Origin: Oscillospiraceae bacterium
GTDB lineage: Bacteria > Bacillota > Clostridia > Oscillospirales > Ruminococcaceae
NCBI GenBank assembly: GCA_017415165.1
Contig: JAFQIY010000035.1
Span: 1-64,000 of the forward strand
Length of the DNA: 64,000 nucleotides
Direction of reading: 5' to 3'
Part shown: positions 7,883-16,105 of the stretch, piece after piece
Layout: each line of letters begins with the position of its first letter
How positions within the stretch are numbered: the first letter of the stretch is position 1
The notes under the pieces: generated by a model
The model's input: the letters and a program-made list of their open reading frames with translations, nothing else
What the model was told of the DNA's origin: nothing
Database searches by the model: none
Translations under genes and position numbers: made by a program

Positions 7883-10800
7883 TTATTTCCTTGTAACCTT
7901 TTTAATGCGGTATCTCTTTTTGCTTTCAACAACAGTAAGCTTCTTGTTGTTAGGAAGAATATCAGGAAGTGATGTAAGCAGCAGCATTCCCGAATTGAAT
8001 GTACCTGCAAAAGAACCATCCATAACGCCTCCGCCTGAGGAAACGTCATTGATGTGTTCCTTATAGATTACGAATGCGTAAGGTGAGAAGTTTGAGCACA
8101 CAAACTGAACGCACCATACATTGTCGATTTCGAGGATTGCACACGGGAGAACTTCAAGACGCTGGTCCTGAATTTCGTACCATTCGGTTTCCTCAATATT
8201 TTCAACAAGATTTTCATTGATATGAACAACCGTCAGGTAATCTCTGTAGGCGATAAGCTTATCAGGGATTGGAATTGTCATAGTCACGGTATAGCCGTCC
8301 TCAGGGTCAACCTTGATAAGGGTGTTTTCCTTATACACGCTGATATCAAACGGATAGATTATAAAGCTGCTAAGACCGTTAGCATAGTGCTTCAGCACGT
8401 CCTTGACTGCCTTTGTGGATTCCTGATTTGTTGTAATATAAACGTCAACTGACTCACTGAAAGCGTCGTGGTTGGTCTTTGCGGAGATATATTCGCTGTG
8501 AGAAATTCCGTAAGGTGTTGTACCCTTGATATTGAGTGTATGGTCAATATCAGTGATTGAACCTGTCGTAGGAATAGCTGTTACAGCCATTGAATACTCA
8601 CCTATATGGCGTTCACCGTTAGAGGTTTTGAATGCGGCAACCATATATGTATATCCCTTGCCGTTTTTCAATCCGACGTGAGAATAAGTTGTCTTGCTTG
8701 TAACAGTAAGAGGCTCATACTCCATTGTGAAATCGTCGTAAAGATAAACAATATATCCCTCAGCACCCTTTACAGCAGTCCACGAAAGGTCAATCTGACG
8801 ATTGCCCGCCGTTGCTGTAAGGTCAAGAGGCGCATTAAGCGAAATACCGATTACTACAGTGATTGATCTTGTATAGACGCTGTAGTCCCGCTTTCCGTTT
8901 ACCGTCTTGTATGCTCTGACACGATATGTCCACGAATCGCCGTTTTCAAGGTCTATGTGGTCGTACTTTTCCTTGCTGACATCAATTTCCTTGACGCCGT
9001 GTCCCGAGCCGCTTGCCTCAATAATATAGCCCTCAGCACCGTTTACCTTGGTCCAGCTGAGATGTGCAACGCCGTCTTCTGTTGTAACAGCGAAGTCCTT
9101 AGGAGCGTCAAGCGTGTCACCAACTACAATTGTTACAGTAACAGAAGGTTCACTCTTAACAATCTGCTCTTTACCGCCCTGATTAGGGTCATACGACTTA
9201 TCAATTACCTTGTATGCAACTACATAATACTCGTAAAAGTCACCGTTCTGAAGTCCTGTATGTGTGAAGGACTCCTTGGTAAGGTCAAAGTGCTTCAAAC
9301 TGCCGCCGTTGCAGCGGTAATAGAGGTAATAACCCTCAGCGCCATCGACACCTGACCAGGTTATCGTGTTCTGACCATCCTTGGTTGTAACCTTAACATC
9401 CTGAGGGATGCCAAGGGTTTCACCAACGGTGATTGTTCTGGGATTACTCCACGGACTCTTTAGATTGTCTGAAGCAGATGTTTCAACATTCGTATAAGCC
9501 TGCACCTGATATGTGTATGTATCACCATTGAGCAAGCCATCAAATGTGTATGTTGTAACCTTTCCGACATCTATAGTTCCCAATGAACCGAGTCCCTTGT
9601 TGCTGTTATTATAATTTTTTTCCTTAAAAATGTAGATTGTGTAGCCGTCTGCGTTCGGAACTTCTTTCCACTTGAGAGTTACCTTGCCGTCTTCGGTTAC
9701 AGGTACATCCAACTGGGGAGGCTGTAATGCAGCGTTGATAGCACCTGAAGCAGATTTCATCGGACCATACAGCTTCTTTATTCCTGATTTATCTGCATTA
9801 ACATATGGGATAAGGTAATAATAATATGTTTTGTCGTTTGCTATCTTATTTTCTATAGGATCATATGTATCATTATGCCTGTTATTCTTTTTGTCATTAA
9901 TCTCCAATTTCCCAGCTTTACCTTCATTTATCATATCATTAATAAAAGTAAAGTAGTCATATGTGCGATTTTCTTCATCCCAATATTTACATATTGTCTT
10001 TCCGTTTGCATCCTTTACAGGGTCACCATTTTCATCCGTAACTACAAATTGATTGATATACTCTTCTGTGAAATCAATTTCACTTCTGTACAAAAGGTAA
10101 TCATCTACATTACTGTTAACAGGGTCTTTCCATGTAACAGTAAGGGTGTCTTTACGATTGGAAACTACACTCATTTCAGAAACTCTTGACGGTGGAATTA
10201 AAATAGGCTCTGTTTTATTAGGATTTCCGAATTCATCCTCACTCTGAATAATACCTGCCTTGCCTTTTTTATATTCTGTGCCGCCGAACAAATCTCTGTA
10301 TGCTACAACAAAATATATATATTGGCTTCCACCCATAATATTGTTATCTGAAAAGACAATTTCATTTGTGTCTCTATTTAAATATCGACCTGCTTCAAAC
10401 GGAGAACCCTCTACCAGTTCATAATCATCATACTTGGCATTTTTTGAATTCCAGCTTGCTCTGTATACCATATATCCATATGGCAGGTTGTGAGATGTAG
10501 TGTTGTCAGTTGCACTATGACTCCATGAAAGTATAACGCTTGAATCTGTTAACTTCCATTCAGGTGTAGGTGGGTTTTCTATGTATTTATCTACTTTTCC
10601 GCTATCAATTGTTTCCGTAGCAATACCTTCTACTACGCCTAACGTATTTGTTTGCTCGAATACTTGTTTTGTTTCTATAACAGTTTCGCCGTCAACCACA
10701 GTTGCGCTTTTTTTCTCAACCCAAGTGTAACAATAAAGCTTAGTAGTAGGTATAACAAAAAAGCTATAGTTCACACCTGTTTCAATCAATACCTTGGAAT

Positions 10801-11419
10801 CAAAAATATATTCGGTTTCGCTTACACCTTCTTCTACTCTTTTAGAAGCATTATTTTTCTTATAACCTACTGTATATGTAATGTCACTTATTCCGGTATG
10901 TCCTGCAGGAGGTTCCCATTCAATCTTTGCAGATTGATATGCCAATGTTGCTGTAACAGATGGAACCGTTATGCTCAAAGCATCAAAATAATCTTCAAAC
11001 TTATAATAATAACCTGTCATTCCCGGAACTGCAGAATACCATACACCGTCATGCTCGAAATCCTGTGTAGCTACCTCATTTGCCGCATAAGTTCTCATTT
11101 CAAGCATCCCCAGCTCAGGCACCATCATAAACACAAACGAAAATGCCAGAACAGCCGAAAGAACCCTGCCGAGGAAAGGCTTTTTAACGTGAACGATGTC
11201 ATCCTTTTTACGGCTTTTAGCCTTTGCGGACTTTCTCATTTTCAAGCCGAGGAAGTTACCCTCCTTATCGGAAAGTGCCATATCAATGCTGCACACAACA
11301 GCATACCAAAGCTTTACAAACAGCTCCGCAATCACGCAGGGAAGCCATAGGAGCTTATTCTTATTTCTTTTGCTGCGCAGATTACGCAATATCTCTCTTT
11401 TAGTATTGAAATCCAACAT
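7883..11419 (-). CDS. large fibronectin type III repeat surface protein
   Basis: 1178 residues from ATG 11419, preceded by GCGGAGG. A hydrophobic segment at about 23-45 and a very basic stretch (61-80) precede a second hydrophobic segment (about 84-100) ending in TYA-AN near 110-114, which looks like a signal peptidase site; this leaves an unusually long N-terminal extension. The body is a series of FN3-like modules. Clear repeats carry GAEGYxxYx and YxVxAYK motifs, for example WSGVDGAEGYYLYYR, WTKVNGAEGYIIEAS and WTAVKGAEGYIVYLY, each about 95 residues. A C-terminal domain of about 230 residues ends in a hydrophobic stretch and a basic tail. Likely secreted or surface-bound; ligand unknown. 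It is convergent with the ABC operon. Confidence 0.85.
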   Translation of the reverse strand: MLDFNTKREILRNLRSKRNKNKLLWLPCVIAELFVKLWYAVVCSIDMALSDKEGNFLGLKMRKSAKAKSRKKDDIVHVKKPFLGRVLSAVLAFSFVFMMVPELGMLEMRTYAANEVATQDFEHDGVWYSAVPGMTGYYYKFEDYFDALSITVPSVTATLAYQSAKIEWEPPAGHTGISDITYTVGYKKNNASKRVEEGVSETEYIFDSKVLIETGVNYSFFVIPTTKLYCYTWVEKKSATVVDGETVIETKQVFEQTNTLGVVEGIATETIDSGKVDKYIENPPTPEWKLTDSSVILSWSHSATDNTTSHNLPYGYMVYRASWNSKNAKYDDYELVEGSPFEAGRYLNRDTNEIVFSDNNIMGGSQYIYFVVAYRDLFGGTEYKKGKAGIIQSEDEFGNPNKTEPILIPPSRVSEMSVVSNRKDTLTVTWKDPVNSNVDDYLLYRSEIDFTEEYINQFVVTDENGDPVKDANGKTICKYWDEENRTYDYFTFINDMINEGKAGKLEINDKKNNRHNDTYDPIENKIANDKTYYYYLIPYVNADKSGIKKLYGPMKSASGAINAALQPPQLDVPVTEDGKVTLKWKEVPNADGYTIYIFKEKNYNNSNKGLGSLGTIDVGKVTTYTFDGLLNGDTYTYQVQAYTNVETSASDNLKSPWSNPRTITVGETLGIPQDVKVTTKDGQNTITWSGVDGAEGYYLYYRCNGGSLKHFDLTKESFTHTGLQNGDFYEYYVVAYKVIDKSYDPNQGGKEQIVKSEPSVTVTIVVGDTLDAPKDFAVTTEDGVAHLSWTKVNGAEGYIIEASGSGHGVKEIDVSKEKYDHIDLENGDSWTYRVRAYKTVNGKRDYSVYTRSITVVIGISLNAPLDLTATAGNRQIDLSWTAVKGAEGYIVYLYDDFTMEYEPLTVTSKTTYSHVGLKNGKGYTYMVAAFKTSNGERHIGEYSMAVTAIPTTGSITDIDHTLNIKGTTPYGISHSEYISAKTNHDAFSESVDVYITTNQESTKAVKDVLKHYANGLSSFIIYPFDISVYKENTLIKVDPEDGYTVTMTIPIPDKLIAYRDYLTVVHINENLVENIEETEWYEIQDQRLEVLPCAILEIDNVWCVQFVCSNFSPYAFVIYKEHINDVSSGGGVMDGSFAGTFNSGMLLLTSLPDILPNNKKLTVVESKKRYRIKKVTRK

Positions 11420-11527
11420 AAAAACCTCCGCTAAAAGTGCATACAACGCTTATAAATCAAACAAACAAAAAGTTTGGTTTTATTTTTGGGGATAGTTATC
11501 CATTTTTCAATATAATACCACAAAAAT

Positions 11528-11551
11528 GCCGAAAAGTAAAGACTTTTCGGC
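11528..11551 (-). terminator. terminator of the sfsA operon
   Basis: GCCGAAAAGT (11528-11537) pairs with ACTTTTCGGC (11542-11551); on the minus strand a T-rich run follows. Confidence 0.65.
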
Positions 11552-11604
11552 GACAAATATGCACAAATTTACACACGGTTACTTAATAAATTGTATAAAC
11601 TTTC

Positions 11605-11778
11605 TTACATCTGATGTCGTACAACTCCGTACTCATCGTCAAGGCGGTAGTAGGGGCAATCATAGTTTGAGCCGCTGAGAAAACGTCCCATTTCGTCCTC
11701 GTCAAGGTTCACCATACAGGTGTAGCAGTCCCAGTCCTCGTCGTAGACATAGTTTGTGCAGGTTTCGCAGTTTGTCAT
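11605..11778 (-). CDS. 57-residue Cys-rich small protein (DUF6472-like)
   Basis: ATG at 11778, stop at 11605. The peptide starts MTNCETCTNYVYDEDW and contains CYTCMVNLDEDEM, RFLSG, CPYYR and DEYGVVRHQ. The five cysteines, in two CxxC pairs plus one, suggest a small zinc-binding fold. The pattern matches short Firmicute proteins annotated as DUF6472. Its ATG overlaps the sfsA stop (ATGA), which implies translational coupling. Function unknown. It is short enough to be missed by length-filtered gene calling, but the conserved motif and coupling support it. Confidence 0.8.
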   Translation of the reverse strand: MTNCETCTNYVYDEDWDCYTCMVNLDEDEMGRFLSGSNYDCPYYRLDDEYGVVRHQM

Positions 11779-12446
11779 AGCTTTATTTCCACCCTTTCGT
11801 TTATTTCCATTGTTTCGGGAGTCACCGTACAGTCATACGCAAGGATTTTCACTCCGCAGGCTGCCGCTTTTCTCACTTCATCGGCAAATTTCGGGTCGGT
11901 TGCAGCGTTAAGGGTGAAATACTTTACACCTTTCATCTGCACCACAAAAAACAGGTATGCCTCATACCCCTTCCCCACGCTTTCCGCAAGCTCAGAAACG
12001 TGCTTTGCACCTCGTTCAGTAGGTGCATCGGGGAACATTACAACGCCGTCATTTTCGAGGGTTACTCCTTTTACTTCAAGTAATATTCTTCTATCATTAT
12101 CCTCTATGTAAAAATCAAAACGAGAGCTTCCGTGATTGTATTCAGAACGGATTTTTGAGTCAGGGAAAAGCTTTGGCAGGAATTCCCCCACCGCAAGATT
12201 AGGCGCATAGCTGTCCATATTGATAAGTATGCCATTTTTCTCCACAGCAACAAGGTCGAAGCGGGTCTTGCGGTCAGGGTTTTTCGCCTGTTCAAGATAA
12301 ACCGTGCAGCCCTCTACAAGAAGCTCTCGGCACCTGCCCGTGTTTTTGACGTGACATTTTTCAATTCTGCCGTCGACCTCAGCATAAGCAATAAAACGGT
12401 TTGGACGGGATAAAAATTTTGCTTTTATAATTTTATCGTAAGTCAT
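11775..12446 (-). CDS. sfsA: SfsA family DNA/RNA nuclease-like protein
   Basis: 223 residues from ATG 12446, with AAGGAG just upstream; the longer frame to 12548 runs into repeat family B and is not coding. The family landmarks are FLSRPNRFIAYAEVDG, CHVKNTGRCRELL, SKIRSEYNHGSSRFDFYIE and FPDAPTERGAKH, with the ExxxxRxDF-type acidic residues of a PD-(D/E)XK-like fold. Named for sugar fermentation stimulation in E. coli; its true role is uncertain, probably nucleic acid cleavage. The stop overlaps the start of the small Cys-rich gene. Repeat B1 begins about 17 bases upstream of the start codon, so its promoter must lie in or beyond that repeat. Confidence 0.9.
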   Translation of the reverse strand: MTYDKIIKAKFLSRPNRFIAYAEVDGRIEKCHVKNTGRCRELLVEGCTVYLEQAKNPDRKTRFDLVAVEKNGILINMDSYAPNLAVGEFLPKLFPDSKIRSEYNHGSSRFDFYIEDNDRRILLEVKGVTLENDGVVMFPDAPTERGAKHVSELAESVGKGYEAYLFFVVQMKGVKYFTLNAATDPKFADEVRKAAACGVKILAYDCTVTPETMEINERVEIKL

Positions 12447-12462
12447 TTTTACTCCTTGGTGT

Positions 12463-12591
12463 GGTAAATTATAATTTGTCTGTGAGTGTGGAGTTTGGAG
12501 AGTGGAGTGAGGAGTTAAAGAGAACCATAGTTTACACAACAACTCCACACTCCACTCTCAACACTCCTAACTCTATAAATTATAATTTATT
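12463..12591 (+). repeat. family B repeat, copy 1
   Basis: Ends in TAAATTATAATTTG and TAAATTATAATTTA, a terminal sequence that is itself palindromic. Inside are purine-rich GAGTGTGGAG-type and pyrimidine-rich CTCCACACTC-type arms that fold on each other around the loop AAAGAGAACCATAGTTTAC. Same orientation as copy 2 (52503), opposite to copies 3-5. Confidence 0.85.
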
Positions 12592-12623
12592 ATATCAAAC
12601 ATCTTTTTACACGTCAATAACAA

Positions 12624-12664
12624 AAATCCCGATATCTCAAGTGCACAAGAGAGTATCGGGATTT
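12624..12664 (-). terminator. terminator of the XRE/GyrI-like gene
   Basis: AAATCCCGATA (12624-12634) pairs with TATCGGGATTT (12654-12664), with inner TCTC/GAGA pairing. It lies just past the stop at 12674. Confidence 0.7.
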
Positions 12665-12673
12665 ACAAATGTA

Positions 12674-13342
12674 TTATTCACAAGCAATATAGATATCCAT
12701 ACTTTCTCCGTCAGTTTCAAAGCAAGGAATAATGCCCTCCCAAACGTGCTTTAAACCATTTATTTTCATATACTCATCAATAGTTTTATACCCGTTCGGA
12801 ATGATTACAAATGGATTTTCAAATGGACCTTCAATATGCACTGCCGCATATTTCTGCGATTTCTGTTCCTTGACTTCAAGGTCGTTCGGAGTGATGCTTT
12901 CAGGTAAAATCCAAGCTGCGGTGTAGCCGTGCATATTGTACACATTTATCTGTTCCTGAGAAAGATACGGAAAATCCCAGCCTATGATTTTCGGACTATC
13001 GTCGCCGTGTTCCTTTGCAATTTTAGTTATCCTGTCAATAGCGTCACCCTCGGGATTAACACTGATTGCAGTGTAGATTACATAGCGGAAGGTCGGTACT
13101 GTTTCTACACGAAGATTTGTGTACGCCTCGTCAAAAGCGCCGAGGTCATCTCTGAAAAGATTATCGAGGGAACAGTTGAACAGATTGCATAACTCTATCG
13201 CCTTCTCAATTTCAGGCTTACACTCGTCATTCTCCCACTTTGAAACGGTCTGACGTGAAACATCAAGCTTTTCGGCAATAGTTTCCTGCGTCATATTTCG
13301 GTTAAGTCTGCGTAAATGCTGAAGATTTCTTCCAAAGCTCAT
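12674..13342 (-). CDS. XRE-family regulator with GyrI-like effector domain
   Basis: 222 residues from ATG 13342 (AAAGGA upstream; the longer frame reads into the promoter). Residues about 4-60 form an XRE helix-turn-helix (MTQETIAEKLDVSRQTVSKWEND). Residues about 75-220 resemble the GyrI-like/AraC-effector binding domain: FRYVIYTAISV start, central GWDFPYLSQEQ, YAAVHIEGPFENP, final DIYIACE strand. Such domains bind small hydrophobic or cationic molecules, so a drug-responsive repressor or activator is likely. A perfect palindrome between its promoter and start codon suggests autoregulation. No transporter is adjacent, so its targets are unknown. Confidence 0.85.
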   Translation of the reverse strand: MSFGRNLQHLRRLNRNMTQETIAEKLDVSRQTVSKWENDECKPEIEKAIELCNLFNCSLDNLFRDDLGAFDEAYTNLRVETVPTFRYVIYTAISVNPEGDAIDRITKIAKEHGDDSPKIIGWDFPYLSQEQINVYNMHGYTAAWILPESITPNDLEVKEQKSQKYAAVHIEGPFENPFVIIPNGYKTIDEYMKINGLKHVWEGIIPCFETDGESMDIYIACE

Positions 13343-13367
13343 ATTTCTTATCCTTTCAAATTGATAC

Positions 13368-13413
13368 TGTAAGCTTACAAAAAAATTATAGCACAGCGCA
13401 CACGGACATTCAA
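13368..13413 (-). promoter_or_regulatory. promoter and palindromic operator of the XRE/GyrI-like gene
   Basis: Minus strand TTGAAT (13413-13408), 17-base spacer, extended -10 TGCTATAAT (TATAAT 13390-13385). The perfect palindrome TGTAAGCTTACA (13368-13379) covers the likely transcription start. Confidence 0.75.
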
Positions 13414-13506
13414 CCATAACAAACTTGATTTTTTCTGATTTTTCGCAACCTTAGGTTGACAAGTATCAGGGCAAAAAAATACCTGATGCAATTATTCATA
13501 CGGATA

Positions 13507-13572
13507 TTGACAAATCTCCTCCTGTCTGCTATAATAACAACAGACGTTGCGTAACAAACGTTGCACGATAAA
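13507..13572 (+). promoter_or_regulatory. consensus promoter of the acetyltransferase cluster with downstream direct repeats
   Basis: TTGACA (13507-13512), 17-base spacer, TGC-TATAAT (13530-13535). Directly downstream, two direct repeats start ACGTTGC (13544 and 13558, 14 bases apart), a possible regulator site. The leader to the first gene is about 130 bases and has no long ORF. Confidence 0.75.
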
Positions 13573-13672
13573 AAGTCTCATATTCAGGCGTGATTATGGA
13601 TGTACTGAGCCATAATATATGGCAGGACGGAAAGCTGTACTGCTGTTTCTGAAAATAATGGGGGTATGCTTA

Positions 13673-14134
13673 ATGAACGAAAAAATAAATATTATTGATG
13701 GAAAAAGAAATTATATATCTGACTGCACGGAAATATTGCAGAATTCCGAGCTTGGCAAAGCATATTTCAGCGACAAAGCAAAAGCGATTTATATGCTTGA
13801 ATATGCGCTTGAAAAGAAGGAACTGTACGTTGCACTGAACGAACAGGACGAATGTGTGGGATTTGTTTATTGTATGCCGAAGGGTGTTTTCGGAAGCTAT
13901 CCTTACCTGCACATTATTTCTGTAAAAGAGGATTGCCGCGGTAATGGTATCGGCAGTCGGCTTATGTCTTATTTTGAAGAAAAATTTCCGTCGGATAAAT
14001 ATTTTCTTACAGTTGATGATTTCAATGCCGATGCTAAAAAATTATATGAAAGACTTGGTTATCAATGCGTAGGACAACTGCCTGATTTTTATAAAAAGGG
14101 TATTGATTGCTGCTTAATGATGAAAAGAAGATAA
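13673..14134 (+). CDS. GNAT family N-acetyltransferase
   Basis: 153 residues from ATG 13673 (GGGGGT upstream). The acetyl-CoA site is VKEDCRGNGIGSRLM (motif A, R/QxxGxG/A), preceded by the beta strand LHIISV and followed by NADAKKLYERLGYQCVG (motif B). The family moves an acetyl group from acetyl-CoA to an amine; substrate not predictable. First gene of a probable four-gene run with a strong promoter. It may modify a metabolite, antibiotic or ribosomal/other protein. Confidence 0.88.
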   Translation: MNEKINIIDGKRNYISDCTEILQNSELGKAYFSDKAKAIYMLEYALEKKELYVALNEQDECVGFVYCMPKGVFGSYPYLHIISVKEDCRGNGIGSRLMSYFEEKFPSDKYFLTVDDFNADAKKLYERLGYQCVGQLPDFYKKGIDCCLMMKRR

Positions 14135-14152
14135 AATACGGAGGTTTAAAGA

Positions 14153-15016
14153 ATGGCTTATGAATATAAAATTTCAGCTGATTTAAAACCGATTTATGAT
14201 TATTACAACAGCATAAAAAACACCATTCCATATTGGTTTGACGTAAGCTATGGGATATGGCTTGAAAGCTATAACAATGACACCAACTATGATGGTGATA
14301 AGATGTTCAGTGAGATTATAACTTATGCTGTTTATGCTGAAAACAGCATTGTCGGTTTTATTCAGTTCGGAACATCAAATTATATATATAACGGAAACGG
14401 CAAAAAGGATTATTCCGAAAAATGCGGTGTCATCAGAAATCTTTATTTCGACAGCAATCACAATTGTGGAGATGAGCTTGTTTCTTTTGCTGAAAAGTAT
14501 TTTGCCGAAAATAACATTGCAAGGAAATCTGCGTTTTTTCACGCGCTGGGTATGACCTGCAATGCAGGGCACGGAAAGCTTTACTGCGGTCTGCCTCATA
14601 TTGAAGCTGTACTTCTGAAGTGTGGTTATGTAAAGGAGCACGAAAATGTTTATTACAAACGTGTGCTGACAGCAAGCGATGCTGCTTCAGATAAGGTTTC
14701 TGTCAGCTGCAAGGAAACAAACCCGAAGGGCTTGCAGGAATTTACAATAATTGCTGACGGTAAAGATGTTGGTGCAGGAGCACTTGTATATCTTCCTCAA
14801 GGTGAAATATGCTACCTGAAATGGATTTATATTTATGAAACAGAGCAAGGGAAAGGCTATGCCTCAGCTGCTTTGAAAACCATTTTTTCTGACCTGTATA
14901 ATAAAGGAATACGCAGATTTGATACAGACACAGCCGACAGTAATATTATTGCACAGAGGCTTTACACAAAAGTCGGATTTACTGATATGGGACGGACAAG
15001 GAGTTACCTGAAATGA
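14153..15016 (+). CDS. GNAT-like acetyltransferase with extra N-terminal domain
   Basis: 287 residues; ATG 14153 follows ACGGAGG. The N-terminal about 160 residues have a GNAT-like strand pattern (EIITYAVYAENSIVGFIQFG) but no clear acetyl-CoA loop. The C-terminal part has one: LKWIYIYETEQGKGYASAAL, then DTADSNIIAQRLYTKVGF. It therefore looks like a two-domain GNAT in which the first domain is degenerate. The stop overlaps the next start (ATGA), so the following zinc-ribbon protein is co-translated. Substrate unknown. Confidence 0.8.
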   Translation: MAYEYKISADLKPIYDYYNSIKNTIPYWFDVSYGIWLESYNNDTNYDGDKMFSEIITYAVYAENSIVGFIQFGTSNYIYNGNGKKDYSEKCGVIRNLYFDSNHNCGDELVSFAEKYFAENNIARKSAFFHALGMTCNAGHGKLYCGLPHIEAVLLKCGYVKEHENVYYKRVLTASDAASDKVSVSCKETNPKGLQEFTIIADGKDVGAGALVYLPQGEICYLKWIYIYETEQGKGYASAALKTIFSDLYNKGIRRFDTDTADSNIIAQRLYTKVGFTDMGRTRSYLK

Positions 15017-15417
15017 ATAACTGCTGCAAAAGTAATTGTAAACTTATAAAGAAATACGACCCAAAACCTAAAAACAGCGATGGCAGCATAAAATGGTTTC
15101 TCTATCGCTGGGACGACGGAAAAAACGGTTGCCGCAAGCTTGTCAGGTGCAGGGAATGCGGAAGCTTTTATCTTGTGCAGTGTTATAGGCTGAATAAGTT
15201 TTCGGCTGATGCTGATATGCTGTATGAGGATTGGTACGCTGTAGATAACGAAGTACAGGCGGACCGGCTGAACAAAAATTATACAGGTGTTCAGCTTGAA
15301 CACAGTATGAAGGAGGTTTACAGAAAAAGCTGCTTGAACAGGCACTTTTCACATATCAGAAGCCGTATTGACGTTTCAAATGACATACACGGGCGTTATT
15401 GCAGAAAGCTGAAATGA
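15013..15417 (+). CDS. small Cys-rich protein with zinc-ribbon-like motif
   Basis: 134 residues, ATG at 15013 overlapping the preceding stop by four bases. It starts MNNCCKSNCKLIKKYDP, then WDDGKNGCRKLVRCRECGSFYLVQCYRL, giving a CRECG knuckle and other cysteines that could bind zinc. The C-terminal 60 residues are basic and rich in Arg, His and Ser. No named family recognised. Tight coupling to two acetyltransferases suggests a shared task, but none can be stated. Confidence 0.75.
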   Translation: MNNCCKSNCKLIKKYDPKPKNSDGSIKWFLYRWDDGKNGCRKLVRCRECGSFYLVQCYRLNKFSADADMLYEDWYAVDNEVQADRLNKNYTGVQLEHSMKEVYRKSCLNRHFSHIRSRIDVSNDIHGRYCRKLK

Positions 15418-15434
15418 TAGAAAGGAAAATTACT

Positions 15435-15869
15435 ATGATAAGACAAATGCAGAAATGCGACATACCTGCCTGTGCGGAAATTCTCTGTGCAGTTTACAAC
15501 AATGAAATGTGGCAGTGCCATTGGACTATGGAAACAGGCATTGCTTACCTTGAAGATTATTTTGAGGCAAAGAAATTTGTGGGCTTTGTTTCAGAAGAAA
15601 ACGGTAAAATCATCGGTGCAATGTTTGCTCACGAGAAAATCTGGTGGAACAACAGCGAGCTTTACATTGATGAGATGTTTATTCTTCCCGAAAAGCAGCG
15701 CAGCGGTTACGGAAGTATGCTGATAAATGCGGCGGATGAATATGTAAAGGAACATAGCCTTGCAGGACTTACTCTTTGTACAAACAAGTATGCACCTGCA
15801 CCGAATTTTTACCGCAGGAACGGGTTTGCCGATAACGAGTTTATTATGTTTATGTATAAGGAAGTGTAA
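15435..15869 (+). CDS. GNAT family N-acetyltransferase
   Basis: 144 residues from ATG 15435, preceded by AAAGGA; an ATG at 15414 overlapping the previous stop is an alternative. The motif A region is YIDEMFILPEKQRSGYGSMLI, followed by LCTNKYAPAPNFYRRNGF. Complete and of normal length. Third acetyltransferase of the cluster, 17 bases after the zinc-ribbon gene. Confidence 0.87.
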   Translation: MIRQMQKCDIPACAEILCAVYNNEMWQCHWTMETGIAYLEDYFEAKKFVGFVSEENGKIIGAMFAHEKIWWNNSELYIDEMFILPEKQRSGYGSMLINAADEYVKEHSLAGLTLCTNKYAPAPNFYRRNGFADNEFIMFMYKEV

Positions 15870-15996
15870 AATTATGAAGCCTATGAAATAACATACAGGA
15901 ATTTTCTTGCGGTCGCTGTCATATTGACAAACGGCTTAGCCTTTTACAGGGAACACCTGCTGCTATTGATTTCAAAAACTGCACTAAAAGCACAAA

Positions 15997-16022
15997 GGCA
16001 CACGGAGCTATTTCCGTGTGCC
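15997..16022 (+). terminator. terminator-like hairpin after the acetyltransferase cluster
   Basis: GGCACACGGA (15997-16006) pairs with TCCGTGTGCC (16013-16022). No clear U-run follows. The surrounding 15870-16105 shows no gene. Confidence 0.5.
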
Positions 16023-16075
16023 TGCATAATTTGCTGTGTTAAGTTTTATGTGATGCTTGTGAAAACTTCTTTACC

Positions 16076-16104
16076 GCTGTCCGCTTATTGGACAGCTTTT
16101 ATTA
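16076..16104 (+). terminator. terminator between convergent genes
   Basis: GCTGTCC (16076-16082) pairs with GGACAGC (16090-16096), followed on the plus strand by TTTTATTATTT, next to the symporter stop codon. Confidence 0.6.
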
Positions 16105-16105
16105 T

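Noticed and set aside
11446..11495. Longer N-terminus for the FN3 protein (start at 11446)
   Set aside because: The codons upstream of ATG 11419 contain the ribosome site GCGGAGG, so they are leader rather than protein.
13541..13572. Possible CRISPR-like repeat at the ACGTTGC direct repeats
   Set aside because: Only two short units with no spacers; more likely a regulator site.
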